Shown one piece after another: positions 1 to 8,765 of a stretch of DNA of 50,671 nt; positions within the stretch are counted from its first letter, which is position 1; every line of letters starts with the position of its first letter. The notes under the pieces are model-generated. The model saw only the letters and a program-made list of their open reading frames with translations. It had not been told where the DNA came from and did not search any database. Position numbers and translations under genes: made by a program. Origin of the DNA: an uncultured Lachnospiraceae bacterium (GTDB lineage: Bacteria > Bacillota > Clostridia > Lachnospirales > Lachnospiraceae); the NCBI GenBank assembly GCA_910583615.1, contig CAJTXP010000029.1:1-50671 (forward strand). Reading direction: 5' to 3'.

Positions 1-102
1 TAACTTTTTGTATGTCAAAAGCCAGTTTTTCCTCTGACTTTTGACACCTACATCAAAATATGGGAAAATGAAACATTTCGGAAGCTTCAGGGAAGCTGGC
101 CG

Positions 103-1524
103 GTGATCAGCCTGTCGTTTTCCAATGTAAAGGCGAAGAATTATTCCACCATGCGGGGACAGATCTGTCAGATTTTGACCATGCTGTATTCAGAAAATCG
201 TTTCCTGCTGGATGCAGGCATTCTGGATGAAAGAGAAACCGAATTTTTTAAAGAGGTGTCCATAGAGATGGATGATGTCCATGCCTTCATGGCTCTTCAC
301 CAGATGTCTCTGTTTTTATCCCGCTATTATGGGAAGAAAGTAATCATCCTGTTGGATGAATATGACACTCCCATGCAGGAGGCTTATGTGAACGGCTGCT
401 GGGAGGAACTGACAGCCTTTATTCGAAACCTGTTCCATTCTACCTTTAAGACAAATCCTTATCTGGAGCGGGCGCTTATGACCGGAATCACGAGAGTCAG
501 CAGGGAGTCAATTTTTTCAGATTTGAATAATCTTGAAGTCGTGACTACAACCTCAGAAAAATATGAGGACAGTTTTGGTTTTACGGAGGAAGAAGTTTTT
601 ACTGCTTTGGATGAATTTGGATTGTCCGATAAAAGGAAGGACGTAAAAAAATGGTATGACGGGTTCACATTCGGTAGGCGGCGGGATATTTACAACCCAT
701 GGTCCATTGTAAATTATCTGGATGAAAAGAAATTGGGGATTTACTGGGCCAACACCAGTTCCAACAGCCTGGTGGGAAAGTTGCTGAAAGAAGGGAATCG
801 ATATATTAAGCAAAATTTTGAAAAGCTTCTTTCAGGGGAGCATCTGCATGTATTGATTGATGAACAGTTTGTATATGACCAGATGAGAGAAAATGAAACC
901 GCGGTCTGGAGCCTTCTGCTTGCCAGTGGATATCTGAGGGTGTTCGGTCAGCGGGATCTTACAGATGAAGAATGGGTGGGGTTGACTCCCCGGTATGAGC
1001 TGGGCATCACAAATCTGGAAGTGGAGATCATGTTCCATCGGATGGTGGCCGGATGGTTCCAGAAGGATATCTATGATTATGACGAATTTATCCGGGCCCT
1101 GTGGGATGGAAACATAAAAAACATGAATCTCTTTATGAATCGGATCACCATAGAAACATTCAGTTATTTTGATACAGGGAGCGATCCTTCCAGAGAAGAA
1201 CCGGAGCGCTTCTATCACGGCTTTGTATTGGGACTTCTGGTGACCCTTCGGAAAAAATATGTGCTTACTTCCAACAGAGAAAGCGGTTTTGGGCGCTATG
1301 ACGTCATGCTGGAGCCGAGAGACCCGAAAGACGACGCCATGATTCTGGAATTTAAAGTACAGGAGATGGAGGAGGAAAAAGAACTTTCCGATACGGTATG
1401 TGCAGCACTTAAACAGATAGAGGAAAAGAATTATGAAGCCGCACTCATTGCAAAGGGGATTCCGAAAGAGAAGATTCGGAAATATGGATTTGCCTTTCAG
1501 GGAAAGAAGGTGCTGATCGGATAA
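103..1524 (+). CDS. AAA-ATPase-like / PD-(D/E)XK nuclease domain protein, N-terminally truncated
   Basis: This resembles the widespread family that pairs an N-terminal AAA-ATPase-like domain with a C-terminal PD-(D/E)XK nuclease-like domain; its cellular role is unsettled. Visible parts are the PVISLSF strand near the start, a Walker B-like segment VIILLDEYDTPM around residues 80-90, a GITRVSRESIFSDLNN sensor-like segment, and a C-terminal GRYDVML...ILEFKV nuclease signature around residues 400-430. The frame is open back to base 4, and translation of 52-102 (including IWENETFRKLQGSWPV) still resembles the family. However, an in-frame TAA lies at 1-3 and no Walker A motif is present. Family members normally have about 70-100 more N-terminal residues with the P-loop. 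The GTG at 103 is only the first formal start and has no convincing ribosome binding site. It is probably a decaying or broken gene, or one frameshifted just outside the window. Confidence 0.7.
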   Translation: MISLSFSNVKAKNYSTMRGQICQILTMLYSENRFLLDAGILDERETEFFKEVSIEMDDVHAFMALHQMSLFLSRYYGKKVIILLDEYDTPMQEAYVNGCWEELTAFIRNLFHSTFKTNPYLERALMTGITRVSRESIFSDLNNLEVVTTTSEKYEDSFGFTEEEVFTALDEFGLSDKRKDVKKWYDGFTFGRRRDIYNPWSIVNYLDEKKLGIYWANTSSNSLVGKLLKEGNRYIKQNFEKLLSGEHLHVLIDEQFVYDQMRENETAVWSLLLASGYLRVFGQRDLTDEEWVGLTPRYELGITNLEVEIMFHRMVAGWFQKDIYDYDEFIRALWDGNIKNMNLFMNRITIETFSYFDTGSDPSREEPERFYHGFVLGLLVTLRKKYVLTSNRESGFGRYDVMLEPRDPKDDAMILEFKVQEMEEEKELSDTVCAALKQIEEKNYEAALIAKGIPKEKIRKYGFAFQGKKVLIG

Positions 1525-1622
1525 CCTGTTTTCATGGATGCCGGGACCCGGAACACTTGTTTCGTTCCTGTATGCCGTCTGATTTTCGGCGTATTCCAGT
1601 ATCCCGGCAGGCGTTTTCGCAT

Positions 1623-4193
1623 TTAAAATGTGATGCCGGCGACGCAGCGGTTTTCCACCGCGTCCAGCCAGCAGAACATTCCCTCCACCTCTCTCACCTG
1701 AATCATTCCGGCAAGTTCCGGATACCTGTCGCAGATTTCCGGGAAAAGATCCGGCAGATGTTCCAGAAGATCAGGGTGATATTCCAGTGTCCTGTGGTTG
1801 TTAAAGACAGCGTGATAACGAATCCGGGCCTCCACCAGGTCCTGAAACATATGGCTTCCGTAGCTTAATTCCGGCATATAACCGGCCCGGTTATCGGAAA
1901 TCTCACAGATCTCGGAAAAACCGGAAATGTCCCCGAAGACCACCGGAATGCCCAGTTCCGGCGAGGAGGTTCCGATGCGCCCCGGCGACAGCAGCATGAC
2001 ATTCTTTCCCTTTCCGTCATAATATCGGTTGATCATCCCAACCGCCGCAGCCACGCTGTATTTCTTTGCGTAAGGATACTCGTAGTAGAGCACCGGATCG
2101 ATTTGAACTACTACATCAATTCTGCGGGAGCCGGATACGCCCATGGAGGAATCCGTAATATGGAAAAACACTTCCTTTAGCTTCAGCGTTTTCAGATCCA
2201 CCTGCTCGCCCTCAGGCCCCAGATAAAGAGGACGGCATTGAAGCAGATTTATCACAAACTCTCCGTCTTCGTCCATATTGACGGCGTATTCAATATCCAC
2301 CGGATTTTCATAGATCATTTCCAGCGTTTTCAAAATCTTCTGCATCAATTCTGTAAACGCTCTGGTTTCCAGAAGCTTCTGACAGCTGACAAACCATACG
2401 TCCCGGCGCTGTCCCATCTCCCACAGGCGGTTCTCCGCATCATAATCATGCTCCAGAACCATGCGTTTATACCACTGCGGCAGGTCCTCAAGAAGCCGCT
2501 CCAGAGGCACTTCTTTCAGCATGTTATCCGCACAGTCCAGCACATCAATATTTCGCTGGGAAAATTTATGTTTCTGTTCCGTGGTGGTCATCATCGTAAC
2601 GGATGGCCGATCCAGGTTGCAGAGGCGCGGATAATCTTCTTTGGTGCGGTCCACCGCCTTCGTTCCAAGGCCCATGACGAGACGCAGCATTCCGGCCTTC
2701 GGATCCATATCCGGATACCATTTATAAGCGCTGTGGCTGTAACCCACTCCGGCAGCGCCCGGCATAAAATAATTTCCGTAATAGGTTCCCGATACACGCT
2801 GCACCAAAACCGCCATCTGCTCATCTGTATTGTCCAGCCCCCTTCTACGGCGGTACTCCAGTGCTGAATAGTCCATGGTACTGGCATAGACCGTCCGCAC
2901 AGCCTGTTCAAAGGCATCCATCCGCTTTTCCGGACTTCCCTGATTCACACAGAATACCGATTCATATTTCCCCGCAAAAGCATTGCCAAAGCCGTCCTCC
3001 AGAAAACTGGATGAACGCACGATAAAGGGGCTCTGCCCGAAATATTCCAGCACCTGTAAGAACTGCTCCCGGATTTTATCGGGAAAACGCCCTGTCATCA
3101 AAGCTTTCCTAAGCTCCCCCGCCTTTGTAAAATACCCTCCCGGAGTTCTCTGCTCAATCCGCAGATCCCAGTGCCCGTTGGATACGATATAGGTATAAAA
3201 CACATCTGAACCGATATAGAAGGAATCATGGGGTTCGCTGTAGAGGAGAAACTCAGGAATCTCCCTCTCCGCTATTTTCCGGGCAAGGAGCATGCCGCAC
3301 GCCTTGCCGCCGATGGCGCCGCTTCCAATCATTCGATCCCGAAGCTGAAAATAGTCCTCGGGCTGAAAGTATCTTTTTACCAGCTTCTGGAGACGGATGT
3401 CCCTGGTCATGGTACTGTGAATGATCTGCTCCTCCACTTCTTCGGTAAAAATCCCGGCGGCATACCGGATTTTTGCCATGCTGAAAAAACGGTCATAGCT
3501 GTCAAAATTCTGATCCTGGCTTCTTTCCTTGATTTTCTGGATGGTCTGGTAATAGCGGCTCATGCCCACGCCGTTTGCCACCACGGAAAATACGCCTGTT
3601 TCCTTTTTACATTTATGGGGAAGAAACATTTTTTCCGAATTGCGGTTCCAGACCTTTAAAGGATGAAGATACCTGTTTTTTTCATCGGAATAGACATCCA
3701 GAAGAAGCTGCGTCGTATCCCGGATACGCCCTACCGCGTCAAAAGAGTGTCGTCCCCGAAGCAGCGGAAAATACGCCACCGTATCCATGATAAAGAGATA
3801 GGGACAGGTCACCCGAAAAAAATTCCCCATCATCAGATCCGTGTACCAGACGGACTGCAGCTCCGAAAGGCAGTCAAATACATAGAAAGCTTCCCTGCCC
3901 TGCCTTGTAATCTCTTCATGAATTCCCACGGTAAACGCCTCAAAGCCGTCGTCGGGATTGAATTCTTTCACGGTGACGCCTGTAAGATCCTTAAGCACCG
4001 GTTCATGCTGAGCAAAGCGGATGTAGATGATATTCCGTCCGTCCTTTACCGCCTGCCCGGTAAAAATCTCCGCAAAATAACGAAATTCCTCTATCTCCGT
4101 CACCTGCCAGACCACATTGTCCCCGATGCGGATGTTGTCAAGAATCTCGTCTATCTTTGGAAGCCCGCTTTCAATTCTGTCAAATGCCGCCAT
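1623..4193 (-). CDS. PEP/pyruvate-binding domain (PPDK N-domain) protein
   Basis: An 856-residue protein related to the nucleotide/PEP-binding half of phosphoenolpyruvate synthase and pyruvate phosphate dikinase. The ATP-grasp part is recognisable from GSGAIGGKACGMLLARK at about residues 290-306 and SPFIVRSSSFLEDGFGNAFAGKYES at about 388-412. The first 250 residues (SGLPKIDEILDNIRIGDNVVW onward) look like a RecA/KaiC-type fold that lacks a P-loop, which is my inference. The C-terminus (LSPGRIGTSSPELGIPVVFGD) resembles a mobile phosphohistidine-type domain, but I see no clear catalytic TxHxxR-type histidine motif. The start chosen is the ATG at 4193, preceded by GGGAGG seven bases upstream. 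The longer reading frame to 4352 runs through the promoter. The physiological substrate is unknown. The gene stands alone, divergent from the FtsA-like gene. Confidence 0.82.
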   Translation of the reverse strand: MAAFDRIESGLPKIDEILDNIRIGDNVVWQVTEIEEFRYFAEIFTGQAVKDGRNIIYIRFAQHEPVLKDLTGVTVKEFNPDDGFEAFTVGIHEEITRQGREAFYVFDCLSELQSVWYTDLMMGNFFRVTCPYLFIMDTVAYFPLLRGRHSFDAVGRIRDTTQLLLDVYSDEKNRYLHPLKVWNRNSEKMFLPHKCKKETGVFSVVANGVGMSRYYQTIQKIKERSQDQNFDSYDRFFSMAKIRYAAGIFTEEVEEQIIHSTMTRDIRLQKLVKRYFQPEDYFQLRDRMIGSGAIGGKACGMLLARKIAEREIPEFLLYSEPHDSFYIGSDVFYTYIVSNGHWDLRIEQRTPGGYFTKAGELRKALMTGRFPDKIREQFLQVLEYFGQSPFIVRSSSFLEDGFGNAFAGKYESVFCVNQGSPEKRMDAFEQAVRTVYASTMDYSALEYRRRRGLDNTDEQMAVLVQRVSGTYYGNYFMPGAAGVGYSHSAYKWYPDMDPKAGMLRLVMGLGTKAVDRTKEDYPRLCNLDRPSVTMMTTTEQKHKFSQRNIDVLDCADNMLKEVPLERLLEDLPQWYKRMVLEHDYDAENRLWEMGQRRDVWFVSCQKLLETRAFTELMQKILKTLEMIYENPVDIEYAVNMDEDGEFVINLLQCRPLYLGPEGEQVDLKTLKLKEVFFHITDSSMGVSGSRRIDVVVQIDPVLYYEYPYAKKYSVAAAVGMINRYYDGKGKNVMLLSPGRIGTSSPELGIPVVFGDISGFSEICEISDNRAGYMPELSYGSHMFQDLVEARIRYHAVFNNHRTLEYHPDLLEHLPDLFPEICDRYPELAGMIQVREVEGMFCWLDAVENRCVAGITF

Positions 4194-4273
4194 TTCTTTC
4201 CCTCCCATCTCATACTCGTAAGCGCCCTCATCTGCTGTTTTCATTCGGCGCCGTTTTTGTTCGGTAAACGCGC

Positions 4274-4313
4274 AAAAAAACAGAGACAAAAACGCCGAAA
4301 ACGCCTTTGTCTC
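4274..4313 (-). terminator. Putative leader attenuator/terminator of the PPDK-domain gene
   Basis: On the minus strand GAGACAAA (4313-4306) and TTTGTCTC (4290-4283) form a stem with an inner GCG/CGC continuation, followed by TG and a run of seven T. The -10 box of the only visible promoter is at 4324-4329, so the hairpin begins within a few bases of the expected transcript start. It could work as an attenuator or simply as a 5' stabilising hairpin. Confidence 0.55.
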
Positions 4314-4323
4314 CTGTAAGAAA

Positions 4324-4352
4324 AGTATAACGAATTTTTTTGTTTCTGTCAA
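4324..4352 (-). promoter_or_regulatory. Sigma-A promoter for the PPDK-domain gene
   Basis: TTGACA (4352-4347) and TATACT (4329-4324) are separated by 17 bp on the minus strand, which is near consensus. The position rules out use of the upstream ATG at 4352 as the start codon. Confidence 0.8.
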
Positions 4353-4375
4353 TGCCGCCTTCCTGTGGAAAAAGA

Positions 4376-4404
4376 TTTACAATACCGCATAATTTTACTA
4401 TAAT
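4376..4404 (+). promoter_or_regulatory. Sigma-A promoter for the FtsA-like gene
   Basis: TTTACA (4376-4381) and a perfect TATAAT (4399-4404) are 17 bp apart. They lie 68 bp upstream of the ATG at 4472 and are divergent from the 4324-4352 promoter. Confidence 0.8.
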
Positions 4405-4471
4405 ATTGACAGAATCAGAGAAAATCATGAGCAGAGCGTACAGCTGACTCATATCATACAGGAGGGCGGCT

Positions 4472-6583
4472 ATGGCAAGAGTACAGGCCAGGAAAGGAAA
4501 GACACAGAGCAGGAAAACAACCACGCAGACCAGAAAGACACAGATTCAGGGAAATGACATGATCTTTGCCCTGGATATCGGAACCCGCAGCATCATCGGC
4601 ATGGTCGGCGTCGTGGAAGAAAACCGGGTGCGTATCACCGCCATTGAGCGGGAAGACCATGCGGAACGGGCCATGATCGACGGACAGATCGAGAATATCG
4701 AGAAAGTTTCCGCTCTGGCTGACAAGGTAAAAAAACGTCTGGAAACAAAGGTAAAGACAAAATTGACCCGCGTCTGCGTCGCAGCGGCCGGACGGGCGTT
4801 GAGGACCAGAAGGGCAGACTATGAACTGGATCTGCCCGGCACCCAGCTCATCGACGACGAAATCATCAGCCGTCTGGAGGCAGGCGCCATCGGAAAAGCA
4901 GAAGAAGCCTTCGATGCGGAAAATGAAGCACTGAATGATAACCGCCGTTTCTATCTGGTGGGATATACGGTCTGCCAGTACTATCTGGACCAGTATACCA
5001 TGTCCAACTTAAAGGACCACCGGGGGCAGCATGTGAAAGTGGATCTGATTGCCACCTTTCTCCCCAGCGAAGTGGTGGAGAGTCTCTACACGACCATGAA
5101 CAAGATCGGGCTGGAGGTGGCCAGCATCACGCTGGAGCCCATCGCCGCCATCAATGCCGCCATTCCGGAGAATCTCCGTCTTCTGAACCTGGCTCTGGTG
5201 GACATCGGCGCAGGAACTTCCGATATCGCCGCATGCACGGGCGGAAGCATCACCGGATATACCATGGCTACTGTGGCGGGGGATGAGATTACCGAAGCCA
5301 TCATGAAAAAATACCTGGTGGATTTCGGAACCGCGGAAACTATTAAGGCGCAGATCCTGCTGGAAGACCCCATCACCTTTACCAATATTCTGGGTTTCGA
5401 GCAGAAAGTCCCGCAGGAGGAGCTTCTGCAGAGTATCAAAGAAACCTCCGGACTTCTCTGCAGAGAGATCGCGGACAAGATCCTGGAGATCAACGGCCAG
5501 GCGCCGTCCGCCCTGTTCCTTGCCGGCGGCGGAAGCAAGCTTGCCGGTCTGAAGGATGAACTGACTGTGACCCTGGGAATGGACGAGACCCGGGTAGCCG
5601 TGGCCGGCAATTATTTCCACACCAATGCATATTCCAATGAATATGAACTGGACAATCCGGAATACGCCACCCCTCTTGGTATCGTCGTATCCTCCGGCCT
5701 GAATATGATCAACGACAGCTTCCGGGTCGTGCTGAACGGACGTCCCGCGAAACTGTTCCGGACCGGAAGCTTTACCGCACTGAACCTTCTGATGATGAAC
5801 GGCTACAATTTCCGTGACATCATCGGACGTTCCGGCGCCAATGTAACCGTGACCGTCAACGGACGGCGGAAGGTATTCTACGGCACGTCCACCCAGCCGG
5901 CTTCCCTGCTCATCAACCAGCAGGAAGGAAAACTCTCGGAAGTCATCCATGCGGGAGACGTCATTGACTTCGTCCCGGCCGTACAGGGCGTATCCGCAAA
6001 ACCCTGCCTGGGCGATATCGAAGGCGCCGACGCCTGCACGGACATTACGCTGAATGGAGCTCACGTTTCCCTGAAGACCCTCCTGAAAAACGGAGACTCC
6101 GTCATGATGGATCCGCCCGCTCCGGAAGATCCGTCCGGACAGCAGACACAGGCAGACGGTGCGGAGCACCCTGCGGAAGAAGCCGCCCCCACCCCGGAAC
6201 CTGTGCTGCTGGAAACGCCTGCACCTCAGGAGACATCTGAACCGCCTGTAAAAACAACCATCGGATCCGATGCACCTTTGACAACCTCGAGCACAGCAGA
6301 CGTTCCACCTGCAGAACCCACATCCCCATCGCCCACGACTGCGGCTCCAAAGCCCCGCCCGGAATTTATGTTTCATCTGAATGATTCCACACTCCGCCTT
6401 CCCTACAAGCCGGATGGAAGTCCCTATTACCTGATGGACATGATCGAATACTCCGGCATTGATTTAAAGCAGCCCAAAGGCAGGGTCAAGCTGACGGTCA
6501 ACGGCCGTCCGGCCATGTTCCAGCAGGCGCTGTCGCAGGGTGATCGGATCTATATTGAAGAAGAACTGGAAGAAGGCCAGTAA
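4472..6583 (+). CDS. FtsA/PilM-type actin-fold protein with proline-rich linker and C-terminal beta module
   Basis: A 703-residue member of the FtsA/PilM actin superfamily. An Arg/Lys/Thr-rich N-terminal tail of about 28 residues precedes the phosphate-1 loop FALDIGTRSIIGMV (about residues 32-45). The phosphate-2 loop LVDIGAGTSDIAA lies near 242 and the adenosine motif LFLAGGGSKLAGL near 351, with an SHS2-like insertion between them. After the actin core come a segment with TVTVNGRRKVFYG, a low-complexity linker rich in Pro, Thr, Ala and Glu (about 545-625), and a final domain with a similar KLTVNGRPAMFQQ motif. It is much longer than classical FtsA (about 420 residues), and no ftsZ is nearby, so a septation role is not established. 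A paralogue in cell-envelope or pilus-type assembly is equally possible. The start has GGAGG nine bases upstream. It is probably co-transcribed with the ABC-F gene 15 bp downstream. Confidence 0.8.
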   Translation: MARVQARKGKTQSRKTTTQTRKTQIQGNDMIFALDIGTRSIIGMVGVVEENRVRITAIEREDHAERAMIDGQIENIEKVSALADKVKKRLETKVKTKLTRVCVAAAGRALRTRRADYELDLPGTQLIDDEIISRLEAGAIGKAEEAFDAENEALNDNRRFYLVGYTVCQYYLDQYTMSNLKDHRGQHVKVDLIATFLPSEVVESLYTTMNKIGLEVASITLEPIAAINAAIPENLRLLNLALVDIGAGTSDIAACTGGSITGYTMATVAGDEITEAIMKKYLVDFGTAETIKAQILLEDPITFTNILGFEQKVPQEELLQSIKETSGLLCREIADKILEINGQAPSALFLAGGGSKLAGLKDELTVTLGMDETRVAVAGNYFHTNAYSNEYELDNPEYATPLGIVVSSGLNMINDSFRVVLNGRPAKLFRTGSFTALNLLMMNGYNFRDIIGRSGANVTVTVNGRRKVFYGTSTQPASLLINQQEGKLSEVIHAGDVIDFVPAVQGVSAKPCLGDIEGADACTDITLNGAHVSLKTLLKNGDSVMMDPPAPEDPSGQQTQADGAEHPAEEAAPTPEPVLLETPAPQETSEPPVKTTIGSDAPLTTSSTADVPPAEPTSPSPTTAAPKPRPEFMFHLNDSTLRLPYKPDGSPYYLMDMIEYSGIDLKQPKGRVKLTVNGRPAMFQQALSQGDRIYIEEELEEGQ

Positions 6584-6598
6584 GTAAGGGGAATCATT

Positions 6599-8467
6599 AT
6601 GCTGCTGCAGATCCATGACGGCACCTTGAGTGCCGGAAGCCAGACCGTTCTGTCTCATTTTGATTTTGAAATACGTGGAAAAGAGAAGATCGCGGTCATC
6701 GGAAGCAACGGAGCCGGCAAGACGACTTTTCTGCGCCTGCTGGCAGGGGAACTGTCCCTGGACTGTGACGACAAACGGGCATCCTGCGGAATCGTAACTT
6801 CCAGAAAACTGACCGTCGGCTTTTTGAGACAGCACACTATTGAAGAGCCTTCCCTCACAGTGGAGGAAACGCTTCTGAAAGCCTGTCCCTGTCCGGATCT
6901 CTTTGACCGGAACCGTTTTGACTGGGAGCAGGAATACGACCGTATTTTTACCGGCTTTGGTCTTCACAAAAATGACAAGAAAAAACAGCTCCGACAGTTT
7001 TCCGGCGGAGAACAGACAAAAATTGCATTGATCCGGCTGCTTCTTATGAAGCCGGATCTTCTGCTTCTGGATGAACCCACCAACCATCTGGACTCTGCAT
7101 CCGTGGAATGGCTGGAGGATTATCTGCGCTCCTGTCCATCCGCCGCCGTCATCGTCTCTCACGACCGGTTCTTTCTGGACCGTACCGCGGATGCGGTATA
7201 CGAGCTCTCAAACTGTACCCTGACCCGCTATCCGGGCAATTACAGCGCTTACCGGACGCAGAAACAGAAAAATATCCGGCTTATGAAGAAAGCATATGAC
7301 CAGCAGCAGGAAGAGAAAAAACGGCTGGAAGCACTCATTGAACGTTTTAAACACAAACCAAGAAAGGCCGCCTTTGCACGTTCCCGCAGAAAAATGCTGG
7401 AACGTATGCCGAAGCTTCCAAAACCTGACTGTGAGGAAGCCCACCATTTTACGGATGCAGTCATTCCCGGAACTCCAGGACCCAAATGGGTGCTGGAAGC
7501 CGAACATCTGAAGATCGGATATGACCATGTTCTGGCGGAGCTGTCTCTCCGGATTCGCCGGGGACAGAAAATCGGCATCATCGGTCCCAACGGCGCCGGA
7601 AAATCCGCCTTTTTAAAGACAGCCGCCGGCCTCCTGCCTCCTCTGAAGGGAAAATGCCAACTGGGAAACCATGTGGAAACCGCTTACTTTGACCAGATGA
7701 GCGCAGAGTTTGTCTCCGACAGGACCGTGGCGGAACATTTTCATGACCACTTTCCGGCGCTGACAGAAAAGGAAACACGAACTATCCTGAGCTCTTTTCT
7801 CTTTTCAGGAAAGCATGCCTCCAAAAAGATCCGGGATCTGTCAGGCGGAGAACGTTCCCGCCTGATCCTGGCGGAGCTGTTTCAATCAGCGCCCAATTTT
7901 TTTCTGCTGGACGAGCCAACCAACCACATGGATCTCCCTGCGCGGGAAACGCTGGAATCTGCGTTCCGCGCCTATACGGGAACGCTACTTTTTGTCTCCC
8001 ACGACCGCTACTTCATCCAGCAGGTTGCGGAATCTCTGCTGATTTTTGAAAACGATGGAGTATCCTACTATCCTTTTGGATATGAGCATTATGTAGAGCA
8101 CTGTCAAAGACGGGCAGCCGCTTCGGATCCATCCGCACAGATGCAGGCCGAAGAACAGGCTCTCATCAGCAGTCTTCGAAATGTACCAAAGGCAGAACGA
8201 CACCGTCTCCGGGAACTTCCCCCGGACGAACTGTTTGAAGAATGGAAACTTGGACTCGCAGAAGAACCCCTGCTTGAGATCCGCCGGAAACTGGAACAGC
8301 TTCTGGCAGAAAAAGATGATTTGAAAGCATGGGAAGACGAAGAGTATAAACGATTGTTCATAAATGAACTGGAAACTCTGAATCAGTCCTACACCGATCT
8401 GTGCCTGGACTGGTATGAAGAGTGGCTGAAATTCCATCCGCAGAATTCCGATCGCCGAAGCTTTTGA
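6599..8467 (+). CDS. ABC-F family ATPase
   Basis: A 622-residue protein with two ABC ATPase domains and no membrane segments, the ABC-F (ribosome-associated translation or antibiotic-protection factor) architecture. Domain 1 has Walker A GSNGAGKTT (about residues 37-45), signature FSGGEQTK and Walker B LLLLDEPTNHLD. Domain 2 has GPNGAGKS (about 332-339), LSGGERSR and FFLLDEPTNHMD. The basic linker around residues 225-270 (many K/R, KHKPRKAAFARSRRKMLER) is the usual inter-domain arm. The C-terminal 100 residues are acidic and helical. ABC-F subgroups range from housekeeping EttA/Uup-like factors to resistance proteins, and I cannot assign this one further. It lies 15 bp behind the FtsA-like gene with AAGGGGA as its ribosome binding site. 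A hairpin element follows it. Confidence 0.88.
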   Translation: MLLQIHDGTLSAGSQTVLSHFDFEIRGKEKIAVIGSNGAGKTTFLRLLAGELSLDCDDKRASCGIVTSRKLTVGFLRQHTIEEPSLTVEETLLKACPCPDLFDRNRFDWEQEYDRIFTGFGLHKNDKKKQLRQFSGGEQTKIALIRLLLMKPDLLLLDEPTNHLDSASVEWLEDYLRSCPSAAVIVSHDRFFLDRTADAVYELSNCTLTRYPGNYSAYRTQKQKNIRLMKKAYDQQQEEKKRLEALIERFKHKPRKAAFARSRRKMLERMPKLPKPDCEEAHHFTDAVIPGTPGPKWVLEAEHLKIGYDHVLAELSLRIRRGQKIGIIGPNGAGKSAFLKTAAGLLPPLKGKCQLGNHVETAYFDQMSAEFVSDRTVAEHFHDHFPALTEKETRTILSSFLFSGKHASKKIRDLSGGERSRLILAELFQSAPNFFLLDEPTNHMDLPARETLESAFRAYTGTLLFVSHDRYFIQQVAESLLIFENDGVSYYPFGYEHYVEHCQRRAAASDPSAQMQAEEQALISSLRNVPKAERHRLRELPPDELFEEWKLGLAEEPLLEIRRKLEQLLAEKDDLKAWEDEEYKRLFINELETLNQSYTDLCLDWYEEWLKFHPQNSDRRSF

Positions 8468-8540
8468 CGAAATCTCTTAATGAACCACCTTGCAGGAAGC
8501 TGAGAAGTATTAACCCAGGTATGATAAATAAACAGGTGGA

Positions 8541-8760
8541 TGCAGAATGCCCTGGCCTGTGTACTCAGCAACGCTGTGTGGACTGGAGCGGACAGGAGAA
8601 CCCCATTTGTCTGTCTCAGGCGGACTTGAAATGTCCGAATGAGACAGACAAATGGGGTTCTCCTGTCCGATACATTCCATACGAGTGCTGAGCACACAGG
8701 CCAGGGCATTCTGCGACACCGCTCCCCATACAGGCCGGGGCATTCTGCGACACCACTCCC
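8541..8760 (+). mobile_element. Hairpin element, copy A (MITE-like palindromic repeat) with duplicated 3' tail
   Basis: A long inverted repeat. The outer arms 8541-8560 and 8695-8715 (TGCAGAATGCCCTGGCCTGT against its complement) are almost perfect. The inner arms GAGAACCCCATTTGTCTGTC and its complement around 8595-8664 are perfect. Between them lie the family-specific internal loop segments GCTGTGTGGACTGGAGCGGACAG and CTGTCCGATACATTCCATACGAG. The tail is tandemly duplicated: about 30 of 34 bases match between 8697-8730 and 8731-8760. Unlike copies B-D, its outermost arms are not of the TTCACGGGG type and I see no flanking direct repeat. It fills the convergent gap between the ABC-F gene and spoVAB and may act as a transcription barrier. 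Nothing else is visible in this intergenic stretch. Confidence 0.7.
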
Positions 8761-8765
8761 GTTTT

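Noticed and set aside
5009..6376. 455-codon ORF antisense to the FtsA-like gene
   Set aside because: Cys/Arg/Gly-rich with no recognisable domain. The sense strand has clear actin-fold motifs, a promoter and a ribosome binding site.
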